Assembly: GCA_029204225.1 (NCBI GenBank)
Contig: CM055098.1
Span: 22,013,367-22,077,366, forward strand
Direction: 5' to 3'
DNA length: 64,000 nt
DNA from: Diphasiastrum complanatum
Taxonomy: Eukaryota > Streptophyta > Lycopodiopsida > Lycopodiales > Lycopodiaceae
Shown one piece after another: positions 22,640 to 34,199 of the stretch (position 1 is the stretch's first letter; the number at the start of each line of letters is the position of its first letter). Made by a program: the position numbers and the translations under genes. The notes under the pieces are model-generated. The model saw only the letters and a program-made list of their open reading frames with translations, did not search any database and was not told where the DNA came from.

Positions 22640-23665
22640 TATCTATCACTCAGAGTACATGCATATAACCACTCAAAACAGATCTAAACCACTCATGCAT
22701 GCAAGAATCACTCAAAGAATCAACATGCTCCGCAATTCTGTGTCCTTCGCCACATCCGTAGTAGCCATAATTTCTTCTGTCTTGATGCTGAGTTTGAGCT
22801 GCATAGGCCGCAAAATATCCATTTATGATAGGATCCATAAATGGTTCATCCGGTCCATACCATTGCTGCTGCTTAGGTTGAGGTGGTACTTGCATATCTG
22901 GCTTCGCTGCTGTCAAATTTACATGAGCCACTTGTTGATTGGCTAGCCCTGGTGTTGCAGGTAAGGCCATACATTATTGCTGATTCGATGCGTCGTACCT
23001 CGGTGTCACGTTTGGTGCCCCTTGATGATATGGATAAGAATTCTGATAAGGACTCCTCTTCTGTTGAACAATCCGGGGGTTAAACGGGCAAAATGTCGTA
23101 TCGTGCGAGGTTGCATTGCACAAATGGCAAAATCTATGTGGCAGTCTCAGATTTTGCTTTAGGACTGGACACTCGTTTGCTGTATGGTTTTGTGTGCATA
23201 CTAAACACCATACATTCTCACGTGATGGATATTGTAGTTGGGTTGGTTCTGGTAGATGTGGTGTTGCTGCTACAGTTGCTGTTTGTCGTAAGCTGTGTCA
23301 AACTGTGTCGTAAGCTGCTCCATCTGCTGTTTGTGTAATTTTGTCATTTGATCCAGCAGTAGTTCCGTGGATAGAGCGGATGCATTTGATGATGATGATG
23401 ATGCTATCAAGGGAGTAGGAGTATGGGTGGATGGATATTCGCGTCAGATCCCTCATCCTCTTCCTTGATGGCATCCTCCATAGCTTCTTGTAGAATAGCA
23501 TACTGCTCCTATCGTTTCAGTTCTCTTCTGATGTTCTGTGGTAGTCCGGCTAGGAACCACATGATCACCGTATGATCGGGAGTTAGAGCTGCACTGCACT
23601 CAGATCGTAGATGTTTGACCCGTTCAATATAGTCCCTGACCCTTTCTCGTTTTCCCATCTTGACT
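22640..23665 (-). mobile_element. Ty3/gypsy gag fragment with zinc knuckles
   Basis: Reading down: RERVRDYIERVKHLRSECSA, MWFLAGLPQNIRRELKR and EAMEDAIKEEDEGSD are the end of the gag core; then CLVCTQNHTANECPV and CHLCNATSHDTTFC are two zinc-knuckle-like cysteine motifs, and a Gln/Pro-rich tail ends with YYGCGEGH. It resembles the gag at 37.4-38.4 kb (YIERFK...GLPKNICRELK, CPICSQHHTANEC) and so probably belongs to that family and not to the chromovirus protease just to its left. Several stops. Confidence 0.8.
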
Positions 23666-23949
23666 TTGCTCAACAGGAGAAAAGGGTCTTACAAGAACTT
23701 CCTTGGTTCACCAATGAGTTCAACTATTAGCATTACCAATAATGTAAATACTAACCACTGGTCTACAGGTCATTCTCGCACAAGAATTCTCCTTTGAATT
23801 CACTGATGTCCCATACCAACGGTTTTCTCTCCAAGAAAGTTCTTTGCTTTTAGATCTGCTCAACAGAAAATCAAAAGATTATCTGACCATTCTATATCAA
23901 AATATAGGATCCGATCTTCAATCATTTCCAAAAAAAAATACTTCCTACC

Positions 23950-24330
23950 ATTGAATTCTTCATTTCCTTAAGTTTTTTCCCTGTAGATGACAATATCATC
24001 TAAGAATACCACTAGGCATTGACCCCGGTATGGACAAGAAACCACGTTCATAAATAGTTGAAATAACTCAAGTGTATTCATCAAAAACCAAAAGGAAAAA
24101 ATTCAAAATAGCTGAAGCATATACCAATAGATATCCAATATCTATATCCGAAATGGTACAAGGAATTCAATCCATTCAAGAAGATCTTTAACTGCATTAT
24201 CCGATAATCCAGAGATCTAAAAACTCTATCTAAATTTCCAATACTAGATATGCACATATCTATTCCACCAAGACCGGAGTACCCCCATATTTGTTCCTAA
24301 TGGATCCCAATAATCCAATAACAAAATTGT
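23950..24330 (-). mobile_element. Heavily decayed gypsy reverse transcriptase
   Basis: The minus strand gives CLVVFLDDIVIYRE (the catalytic FLDD box) preceded, in shifting frames, by segments resembling Y..QLK and the FPFGF region. Many stops and frame changes. Orientation matches the protease fragment at 21.5-22.5 kb. Confidence 0.6.
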
Positions 24331-24399
24331 GATTTAACAAGAATATGCACATGGCTTTACCGTCACATAAACAACCCATCCGGTTGGTACTAACATTCC

Positions 24400-26690
24400 T
24401 GAATTCCTACCATCTGAGAGTTCCAACTCTTAGGAATAGGACTCTTTACAGTACAAATGTGAACCAAGTATCATTCTCGTTCCAATGTTACAATTTCTAT
24501 AACAAATAGGGTCAAGTCATGGTCCTATAGATATTCAAAATAAATTCAACTTAATGAACTCATTTTCTTCCTCCCTCAGATTTTACGGTCACCGGAAAAA
24601 TTTCATTAGCAAAACCCCCCCGAAAATTCCTTTGACACAAGTAAATGCTAGGTTGCTACCCTTTTGACCACTAGCTTAAGTATTACTTCATTAAAGTTGC
24701 TTGAAATTAATGGAAAATCAATAAAATTTGGATCCGGGTACTCTTGTACGATATTCGATACACTTAAAATTTATCGAATATAGACTTACCTCCAAATAAT
24801 ATGACCTTTAATCCATTTATTCACTTTAACAAGTGTCTCAAAAGCTTTAGTTTGCCCAATCCTAAAGATCAAAATCATTTAGGATAAGCCTATCGGTGCA
24901 ACACCGAAGTCGAAAAGGAAGAATACCAAAAATATCATTTAACTCAATTAACCGGATATATTTCTACTCTAGAGTTAAACCGATAACAAGCACAGTACCA
25001 GGAACCCAAAATTTCACTAACTGAGCACTTGCCTCGAGAAAATTACCATGAAGAACAATATTGTATTGTCAATCATAAATCCATAGATCCAATTATAGAG
25101 ACATAAAGTTAGGACGAAAAAATTATTTTCTCAATTGGTAATTCCATTCCTAACTGTGGGTGTAGGTGCATTTCAACATTTGAAAATCTACCATTTGGAA
25201 AGCTATCATGGTAGACTTTCAAAAAACCTGGTTAATGGCACGCAACATGCAATAGCCGACGGAGAAATCATGCATTTGCATGAAAATCATCACCGCTCAA
25301 CACACATTGGAGCCGGTTCTTTCGGATAGCTACATCGCGATGGTGGTTCTGCTTCCCACGTAGATTCTTGCAGCCGCCTCTCCCCATGATCAACGTCCCC
25401 CAAATGCGACCATCACAGGGACAGATCTGTCACAGAGCAATCCAGGGATTACACTGCTCCATCGCGGCTTCAAAATCTCGCTAAATCGATTCTCCTGCGG
25501 TTCCTAAGCCCACAGAAATAGCTCCCCCAAAATCTGTTAGCATCTGTTGCCTTAGCTGCCAATTAGACTTCTGAAATAAATGCATTCAGTTACAACTCCA
25601 GGCATCTCTACATTGCGACCTTCACTGGGAAACAGGTTTGTTTCCAGGCTGCAACCTGACCTGATGCATTTGGCAGAGTAACACGCATTTACCCTTCTTA
25701 GCAAACATTCAAATACAAGAGTAGTGAGCATAGACTCTCACAAGAAAGCATCCAAATATTCAACACATCATCTGTAACAGTAGTTTACTTGTTTGTGTCT
25801 GTTGCAGGTTAACCCACATAATGGATAACTTCTTAAGAATTCCTCAGCTGACTAACATCCTTCAAGGGCTGTCCAGAGATCACAGAAGGTTAAGAACGAG
25901 TTTGGAAGGAGGATTCAAGGCTTGTTTCTAGGTTCAAACCACAAGGTTAACTCTCTACTACACCAGGCTAACTTGCATTACTGCGACCCTCTAAAACCTC
26001 GCTTTACTCTGAACAGAGGTTTCAAACCTCACCAAATCAAATACAGAGCCTTAGAATAAATAGGTTTACCATTCTTAACCTCCTACAGTCAACAAGCTAC
26101 AGATTCAAAGGGGTTCTAAGAACTGGGTTGCATCCACAATTCAAGGTCTAAATCTGCCATAGTTTAGAGAGTCAGCAATTTACAATATCCAATCAATGTT
26201 TTCAGTTTTCAGTTCACAGTTTGCATGCTTCACAAGAGGATTAGTCTAAAAATCTTAAATCCTCACATGCAAAGCATAAGTTCAAGATTTGAATGAGGAC
26301 ATGTGAAGTTTGCAGCTGCATTCTATTTCTAACAATTCATAGAATTACAAAGGAATCAAAATTAGAAGGCATTTTATACAGTCTTGATCGAAATATATTC
26401 AAACCCTTAGAATTGAAGTCTAGTACAATCTTGGCCTAGGTTGATAGGTTGAAGTAGATCAAAACCCAATTTGAACTTGGCTTGGATAGATGAGTCGAAT
26501 CCGACACCCTTCTGGTCAAAATTTTGACCCCACCCAATGTCTATTTCGATCCATCACTTATTTCGACCCAATGTCTATTTCAATCCAACAACTATTTTGA
26601 TCCAATTGTACACTGATTTCAAGGTTTCATGAATGTACATGCTTTGACAAAGTCTGATATCATCTACATTATTCCATACATCTACTCCTA
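24400..26690. other. No gene recognised
   Basis: AT-rich sequence with no readable domain on either strand. Given gypsy fragments on both sides on the same strand, decayed element DNA is likely. A small imperfect repeat of TTTCGACCCAATGTCTATTT lies at about 26520-26600. Confidence 0.45.
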
Positions 26691-27300
26691 AGTAGTACTA
26701 CATAAGATCAAGATCCGTCATTTCAAACTACTTGCTTAGGTCAACTTTTATATTATCGATGAGATTTTCATCATTTTTAATAATAATGATATCATCAACA
26801 TATAGTTCAACGAAAGCAATGCTACAATCACTCATAAAGACATATAAATTGGGATCAAAATTGGTTCTCACGAAATTTTGGGAGAGAAAGTAGCTCTCAA
26901 TGTGTTCATAACACACTATGGTGCTTGCTTAAGGCCATAACACACCTTTTGTAGCTTGCACACTTTATCTTCTAGTCACTTCAACAATGAAACCTTTTGG
27001 TTGAACCATGTATACCTCCTCTTCTAAATTTTATTAAAAAAATGTAGAATTCACATCCATTTGATGGATCTTCCACTCAAAATAGGATGCCATCGCAACA
27101 ATTAGATTTAGCATAGTCCACTTTGCTAGATGAGCAAATGTCTCCTCATAGTCAATCCCTTCTAGAGGAAGGTCATTTAAATCATGTGTACAATGTCTTC
27201 ATATTGAATCCATGAGTCATCTTCCATAGCCCCTTGCCATTTTCCAAGCTCCTTTGCTTCTTCAAAGGATGATGGCCCTTGACACTTCAAGGGCATAGTC
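26690..27300 (-). mobile_element. Ty1/copia reverse transcriptase fragment
   Basis: The minus strand reads EGIDYEETFAHLAKWTML, SYFEWKIHQMDVNSTFF, EEEVYMVQPKGF, KVCYGLKQAP and then VELYVDDIIIIKND, in the order of copia RT motifs including the YVDD catalytic box. Frame changes and stops occur between motifs; integrase and RNase H parts are absent. Confidence 0.85.
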
Positions 27301-28009
27301 TTACATGGTAGCAATCAAGAGTTTTCTTGTCTCTTGTTGACTACCTCTCCTCAGGTTCTACAAACTAGATATTGACTAATTCATCTATGCATCTTTTATG
27401 ATGGTTTGGTATCACTTAGGTACCTTTGGCTCGGGTGACACACTTTTTAACAACTAGGAAGAGCAGCCCATCAAGCTTTTGAGTAGATGTCCACCAATGC
27501 CTCCAAAAGCCCTCCAATGTGCATCTCCTCCAATGCTCCTATAAGGTCCTACCAAAAGTAGACAAACAAGATGGCCTCAAGAATTTACCACCCAAACATA
27601 GCTAAATCCACCCCCTTGCTAAACCACAATCACAAGCATGCTCAAGATCCTACCCCCATCTAAGTTCCATACCAAAGATGGTGATCTTCTCAAGAGCAAG
27701 CAAGCAAAATCTAAGCTCTCTACACACTAGCAATCCACTAGAGGATAGAAGCACATCACAAGCCAATGAGAAAAGGGGAGGCAAATGAAGGGCCAAGAGG
27801 CTCACAAGTTAGTGAAATGTCAAAAGACACCTTCCATAACTTGTGGTTCTTGAATATAACTTCTTGGGTTCTTTATAGGCATCTTGGAACCCTAGCAGGT
27901 GCGCCCTCCTACTAGCTCCCCATGACTCTTATGTGATGGCTAACTTTGGCCCAAGGCCTATTAATGTGATCATGGCTCAAGGTTGATGTAAAGACCACTA
28001 GGGAAAACC

Positions 28010-28382
28010 CCTAAGATGAGGATAGGAAAACACAAGAGAGACTATGGAGCAAAACCACCCAACCAATCCTAGATCCCTCTTGGAGAATCCTTTTGGATCT
28101 AGCCCCCAAGCCATGCCATTTGATAGCAAGAGGAGAAGAGCTCTACAGGTAACCTAGACCAAAGTCGTCGACGAAATAATCACTACCTCAATATATAAAG
28201 AGTAGGATCCTGTGCATGAACCCATGCAATCCCCGTGCAGGTCAACTATAAATAGATCACAACTCTTCATGCATGCCTTGACGTGGAATAAAATCTAGGC
28301 GTGACCAATAATCTCGAACACTGGAGGGCCAGTCTACCATATTAGGACTATTCCATGTCCGTAATCGAATATGGTCGTAACA
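28010..28382 (-). mobile_element. Chromovirus 3' LTR, end defined on one side
   Basis: On the minus strand the LTR starts TGTTACGACCATATTCG at 28382, directly after a purine-rich tract that resembles the one beside the LTR at 14761. The left limit is approximate. A TATA-like TATAAATAG box lies near 28248-28256 when read on the plus strand. Confidence 0.55.
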
Positions 28383-29000
28383 TTCTTCCTCCCTTAAACA
28401 GGTTCTATCCTCAAAACGAGAAAAAGAAAACATGAAATTTTTTCTCAAGCTTTCAAATCTTACCCATGAACCATTATTCTTAGTCTGATCTTTCCATCTG
28501 AATAAGTAATCAGAGATGCAACAATTCTTCAATTGCTTGCCCCTACTCATGAATACTAACTCAAATTCCAAAAGATACACTAAGCTATAAATCTTCCGAA
28601 TGGGTTGATCTTATCCAAAAATTCATCACCTTCATGTAATCCCAATTACATGAAACACTGGGTGATTTTACTTATTTTAGAAATCATATTTGAAAGTTGA
28701 CAAATTTCCATTTCAATTTCTTGCAGAAATTAGGGCTCTTGGTACAAATATTCTTAGAATATCCAAACATTCCTAAATACAACAATTCAGTCATCTAAAA
28801 TCTCTAGGAGATCCATCAAGTCTCAGACAATTATAACTCAAACCAGAGTACTGCAGTTACTCAAATGAGTTAACAGCCCCATTTCTAGCATTATATGCTT
28901 TATCCGTATCTTAATAGATTTATTTGTCTCCTATAGATCTGGAGATATAGACTGAACTTTGCACACAAGCACTTATAGACTACAATCTGTAAGGTAAGCA
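28383..29000 (-). mobile_element. Chromovirus integrase C-terminus with chromodomain, decayed
   Basis: The minus strand gives FELVFMSRGKQLKNCCISDY followed by LFRWKD and, after a gap, FEDRTCLREEEC: the chromodomain layout (R.KQL...I..YLV.WK, then FEDKT..KGE). Upstream, LHEGDEFLDKINPF and a DLQETNKSIKIRIKH-like stretch match the integrase tail. Related to the piece at 14.8-15.1 kb, in the same strand sense. Confidence 0.7.
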
Positions 29001-31317
29001 AATTCCTCATAAGTAAGCAATTACTTAATGAAAATGCCTGTGAGATCCACACAATCTCAAATATGTGCTGGAGTAAAGAAATTTAGAGTTCAACCAACAG
29101 ATCTAAATCCTTAACTCACCCAATTGATCAAGAATTACTCAATATCTTAAAAATCCTCACATTTCCTTATAATCTTCAAATGACCATTAAGTATCAATTT
29201 ATGATCCGTCAATCATAAACATTTAGAATCTTAAGATTCGTCAATCATAATTTACAGGATTCCAAAACCATAATCATTGAAAGATACTGGAGTACATGTA
29301 TATCATACAACTCAGAAAATATAAGAATCATTATGAAGTCTTTTCCACAAGGAAAAATACTGGATTCCAAGAATATTCTTCCAACCCGATTCTTAACCAG
29401 ATTATGAGTTCCAAATTCTACAATCAACCAAGTAATTAAACACCATTATAATATCCATCTTTAACAATATAAACTTTATACAATCTCCTAAGGTTAGTTT
29501 CCAAGTTTGAATTGGTTTCACAATTGTTATTATCGCCAAACCAATCATCCAAATCAACTTAGGTCCAGGAAGCTATTAGCGGTTTTTCGGATTTCCTTGT
29601 CCTTAAATCAATAATGGTAGGTAGGTAATAGATTTGCAGACCAACAACAAGGAAAAACTAATCTTGTACCATTAATGGTTTGGGTATAGATTCCTTCCCA
29701 AACCAATAATGGGCAGACAAGAATTCAAAGCCCAGGCAGCGATCTAAGGAGCCAAAGATCAACGATTGATCAACAATGGACAAGCTTTGTAGTAGGCTTT
29801 ACTTTAGTGACTGATAGGCCTTATAATTCTTCTCACAAATCAGTGACCTGCCAAACACATCATCTGCCCACAAACAGGGATATCTTTCAACGAGTTTAGG
29901 GATACTTTCAGGCAACTTGCGGGGTTCAGAAGTGCGACTGGCAGATCTGTAACCAACCCGCGATCTGTAGGCAGGTCTCAAGCAGCAGAAATGAGAGCAT
30001 GGGAGCCGCGGGCACAAAAAGATAAGTAGCAGGGCATGAAACAATTCCACATAGACAGGAACAAGGATGGAATGTGGCCACAGACGTGGTCGTGGATAGG
30101 TAAAGAAGGGTCAAACCCAAAGGCAGATAATGGGCAAGGGAAACAAGAAAATGGCACAACCCACAGAGCGGCTGCAGGTAGGGATGAAACCACAAGTAGA
30201 TTTCTTTTCACGCAAGCAGGGCCGTCGATGAGGGCACAAGGCAGAGAAGTAGGGTGAGCGCAAACAAGAAGAGGTGATGGGCGCAGATAGGCCGCTATCA
30301 GATCCGCTAGTAGGGGTTCAATCAAACTTGCAGGTAGGCAAATAGGCAAAAATCAGATCGCAGACAGGTAGCGGTTCTTCCTTTCCACGCAGATAGGAAA
30401 AGCAATGGCCGTAAACTAAGGCACATTTTCTTAAACCAACCTCCTATGATTCAGACATAGAATGTCTGATTCTTTGGATTGTTGTTTGAATCAAGAACCA
30501 CAATCGGGTTTTGGATTCTCAGTGATCAATCAATGGCAAAGCCTTTAGATAAACAGAGCAGAACACTGATTTGCAATTCAAGAGTTTCTATTACAGAGCA
30601 ATAATCTTCAAGCTGCAAATCAAAAGCACTATTTCACACTAAACAGGACACTCTCAAGAAAGTAATCTTTAAGCAAAAAACAATCACAAGTGATTCACAA
30701 ACTTCTCAGACTCAAAAACATAATTAATCACAAATATAATCACAAGAAAGTAATTCAAACAACTGTAAGGTAGGGGGTTGCAATCTTCCAAGTCTCAGAT
30801 CTTTCTAAGTAAGGTGGCAAGGCTTTCCACAATTCCACAATCTGCAACCACAAGATTAGAGACTGCAAATGCAAATGGCACCAAATCAAAATCTTAATGA
30901 AATGAAATGGTAATCAGTTAAGAGTGGGCAGCAAATGGCTTTTAGAGCTTCACAACCTGCAACCACAATGTTAGAAGCCACAAGAGACAACACCAGATCT
31001 GATCCAACAAAAGAAATGGTGATAACACAATGCTAGAGATCAAAGTAGTGAATCAATAGCAATGAAATATAAGCAGTTTGCAGCAAAGACCAAACATAGA
31101 AGTTAGAGTGGAAGGCACCAGGCAGATCAACCTCTTCTCCACCTCTTCTCCTTTCCTCCTTTCCAAAGTGAGCAGTGAATAGTAATGGACAGCAGAATGA
31201 GAAAGGCTAATAATAGAGTGGAAGACAGAGAAATGGGAGGTACCAAGCAGAGATCAAACAGTCTTGCTTCTTCTCCTTCCCTCTTTCCTTTCTCCACAAA
31301 TTCTTTCTTTGCACCTA

Positions 31318-31320
<3 letters not shown>
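29001..31320. other. No gene recognised
   Basis: Includes a GC-richer block at about 29.85-30.4 kb with repeated GCAGGTAGG/CGCAGA words and overlapping ORFs on both strands (such as 29978-30349, minus), and A-rich sequence at 30.5-31.1 kb with two similar CACAA.CTGCAACCACAA patches about 125 bases apart. No domain seen. Confidence 0.45.

Positions 31321-31394
<74 letters not shown>
31321..31394. repeat. (TC)37 microsatellite
   Basis: 74 uninterrupted bases of TC. Arg/Glu and Ser/Leu repeat ORFs across it are artefacts. Confidence 0.97.
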
Positions 31395-31397
<3 letters not shown>

Positions 31398-31838
31398 GAC
31401 AATGGATGAATGCTATGTACATGCGCCTTTTCACGAATGGGCACCAATAAGGGCTTTTTAGCAGTTGGGCCCAAACTTAAGGGCAGAGTCCCAAATTTGG
31501 TTTTAAATCACTAAAGTGGCCTACGATAAATAAAGTGGCCATTAACTTGTTTTTAAGACGAACTGGCACCTCCTAGCCCCGACAAATCCGGGAACTAGGG
31601 GCATAAGCCTCTTAAATAAATATAAGTCCAACCTAAATTAATAAATAGATAGAGTTTCAATAAAAGTGCAACCGGCCATATTGTGCCATTTATGCGTCGG
31701 TTTTAAGCAGTTCGGCATTGGCATAATAGCGCGCAACGATGATTTTCCATAAAAAATAATTTGAAAAAAAGAGGCCTTTTTCCCCGCAAAAAGTAATTGG
31801 CAAAGGCCAATTAGTTTTGCATAATAAAGATATCCTTC

Positions 31839-31863
31839 GGGGGGGGGGGGGGGGGGGGGGGGG
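31839..31863. repeat. 25-base G run
   Basis: Uninterrupted G run; length may be uncertain. Quadruplex-prone. Confidence 0.95.
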
Positions 31864-32059
31864 TCATCATCTTGACCTCTCAGTACTTTTGCTGCATGTG
31901 AATGAATTTTTGTGATCATTGTTTTCGAGTTATATTTTTCAAGTCTAATCTGGTTTCATTTAAGTTTATTCAAGACTTGTTTTATGTAAAAGTAAAGTCA
32001 GTAAGTCTATGGGTCTAAAGATTGTAGGAAGCCTTCCCTTGAGATTCACATCTATCCAG

Positions 32060-32830
32060 CTGCAAGAAGTTCACAAGCCCAATACATTATTGTGGCTACG
32101 AATTATCTCACGAAATGGATAGAAGTCAAAGCAGTGTGAACAACTGATGCACGAGCTACTGCTAAATCTCTATATGAAGACATCATTGTTTGCTTTGGAT
32201 GCCCGGTGGAGATAATCAATGATCGTGGAAGCCATTTTGTCAATAAGACCATCAAGGTCCTATTGGAGGAGTTCTTCGTGATCCATCGATTCAACACGTC
32301 GTATTATCCTCGCGGTAATGGGTAGGTAGAATCATCCAGCAAGATCCTGTGTAGCATTATCACCAAAACAGTTGAAGCTAGCAGATCTGATTGGGAGCAC
32401 AAACTATATGCTGCTCTGTGGGCATTCAGGACAACATACAAGAGAAGCATTGATCAAAGACCATTCCAGTTGGCAAGATGTCGTAATGCCAGTGGAGTTT
32501 TTGGTACTTTCATTAAGAGTTGCCACTGTACAGCACCTTGATTAATCCAAATCTCTACAATTGCACCATGATGCCTTGCACAAACTTTGCGAAAACCGTT
32601 TATTGGCTGTACATGCATTGGCAGTTGAGAAAGCACGACATAAAGTATAGCATGATCACCTGTTGCAAATTAAGTCCACAGTTGTCTCCTTGGTGAATGA
32701 CTAATTTCTAATTTCAAGATTTTTCCTGCACGTTTATTGATCATTGATCTAGGGTAAGGTGAAACCAACTTTGGTTCTACGTCTGCTCATTTGATACTTG
32801 TAGGAATCATAACTTAGACAGCCAAATTAT
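32060..32830 (+). mobile_element. Ty3/gypsy integrase core and C-terminus, decayed
   Basis: Reads QYIIVATNYLTKWIEVKAV, GCPVEIINDRGSHFVNKTI, then YYPRGNG, a stop, VESSSK and DWEHKLYAALWAFRTTYK. The first catalytic residue, usually D in TDYLTKW, is Asn here; the second Asp (NDRG) and the Glu remain. Stops near 32137 and 32324. A frame change near 32480 leads into VVMPVEFLVLSLRVA and VEKARHK, the C-terminal region. Upstream pol is missing. Confidence 0.88.
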
Positions 32831-32944
32831 TTGAAGAACGTCTTCTCCAGCAAAGGGTAACCAATCCTATCACATTTCAAGTTCAGATGTTAAGTTCAGT
32901 AGTTTGAAGATCATTGAAGACTTGGCCATCTTCAAGAACTTCCA

Positions 32945-33345
32945 CGAATTAGCATTTAGAACAACTCTGCATAAATACACTAAGTGTCACAACAGTCTGC
33001 AGAAATATACTAAGTGTCGCAACAATCTGCAAAAATGAACTATGTTTTACACAGCATCGGTTTTTTCCAAAAAGCAACAGTGTCGGCTTTTCCAAAAAGC
33101 AACAGTGTCGGCTTTTCCCGAAAAGCAACACTTCAGCATAGTTCAACAGTTGAACTATTTTGACAGTGTCGGCTTTTTTGCATTTTTTTGAAAAAGCGAC
33201 ACTTGCCTTCAACTTCTTCCTTTCAACTATTTTGAAGAAGTTAACCTATTTTTAAGGACATTGTCACCTTTTTAAGGGCATTGTTTGCTTTGTAAAGACA
33301 GTGTCGCCTTTTTAAGGGCATTGTCGGCTTTTTTCGCAAAATCCC
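32945..33345 (+). repeat. Degenerate tandem repeats with small stem-loops (gypsy 3' region)
   Basis: Units of about 25 bases built on CAGTGTCGGCTTTTCC and AAAAAGCAA lie at 33052-33077, 33078-33102 and 33103-33128. Each contains GCTTTTCCAAAAAGC, a short hairpin. Looser copies (CATTGTC.CCTTTTTAAGGG) continue to about 33330, and CTAAGTGTC.CAACA.TCTGCA repeats lie at 32965-33030. The block follows the integrase tail and is probably the element's noncoding 3' region. Confidence 0.8.
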
Positions 33346-33462
33346 GAAGAGAGAGAAAAAACCCGACAATCCTCTATTTTCAACAAGGAACGTTCCAGGC
33401 ACTTCCTGAAATTTGTGAAGTGAGAGAAAGCCACTTCACGTAAAATGCGAAGTGAGAGAATT

Positions 33463-34188
33463 TGTGAAGTTCTTAGCACGTGTGAACGTCACCACACACC
33501 CTACAAGATCTTACTGAGGTGTTGTGATTGCACAAGATTGATCAAAGAACAGTATGCTTGAAAATAAGGCAAGAGCACAATGGCATATATCTGATGAAAA
33601 AAATCTAACTCTTCACTATGAGAAATGAATGTCAAAAATAATTCTGTGTTCAGAATGGAAAAAAGAGGCTGCTCTCGGGTAGAGAGAGAAAATCAAGCAT
33701 AGAAAACTCGGGTAGAGAGAGAATGAGTCCAAAACACCAAAATCTCATTATTCACAATGTGGCAAAACATGCCCAGCTTTCCCTACATGAGAGAGACTCG
33801 AATTCCTACAGTGGAGTTGCATGGAAAGTCCACTTAACTGAACTAATTCACCTACCAGAGATCCACATGTGTAACTGCATGCATGTATGTTGTATGTACT
33901 GCATGTCAACTCATAAAACTGCCTAGACATGTGTAGATCACATAAACTACTTTGCGTGTTGCATGCACTGATTGCATGTGGCTTGCATGCATACAATATG
34001 ACTTTGCATGTTATCTAAACTACTACATGTCATCAAAATTGAACTTATCTAACTCAAATCCGAGCTACACTAGAAGGATATGTGCTCAATTCACACTCCT
34101 TTTATGTACAACATGAATTTTACTGGAAATCACCATGGACATGGCCCCAAACTCGAGATAGGAAGATAATATTTTAATAATCTTCACA
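33463..34188 (-). mobile_element. Copia 3' LTR, about 726 bp
   Basis: Starts TGTGAAGATTATT at 34188, right after an AAGGAGGAG purine tract ending the RNase H tail, and probably ends ...AACTTCACA at 33463, giving a short inverted terminus (TGTGAAG/CTTCACA). A similar TGTGAAG at 33413 makes the exact left end uncertain. It contains many CATGCA and GCATGC words. Confidence 0.65.
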
Positions 34189-34199
34189 CTCCTCCTTAA

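Noticed and set aside
25135-25329. 64-codon plus ORF
   Set aside because: Short, no homology, inside decayed element DNA.
29978-30349. 123-codon minus ORF, Cys/Pro/Leu-rich
   Set aside because: It overlaps several other open frames on both strands in a GC-rich repetitive patch and has no family marks; likely chance.
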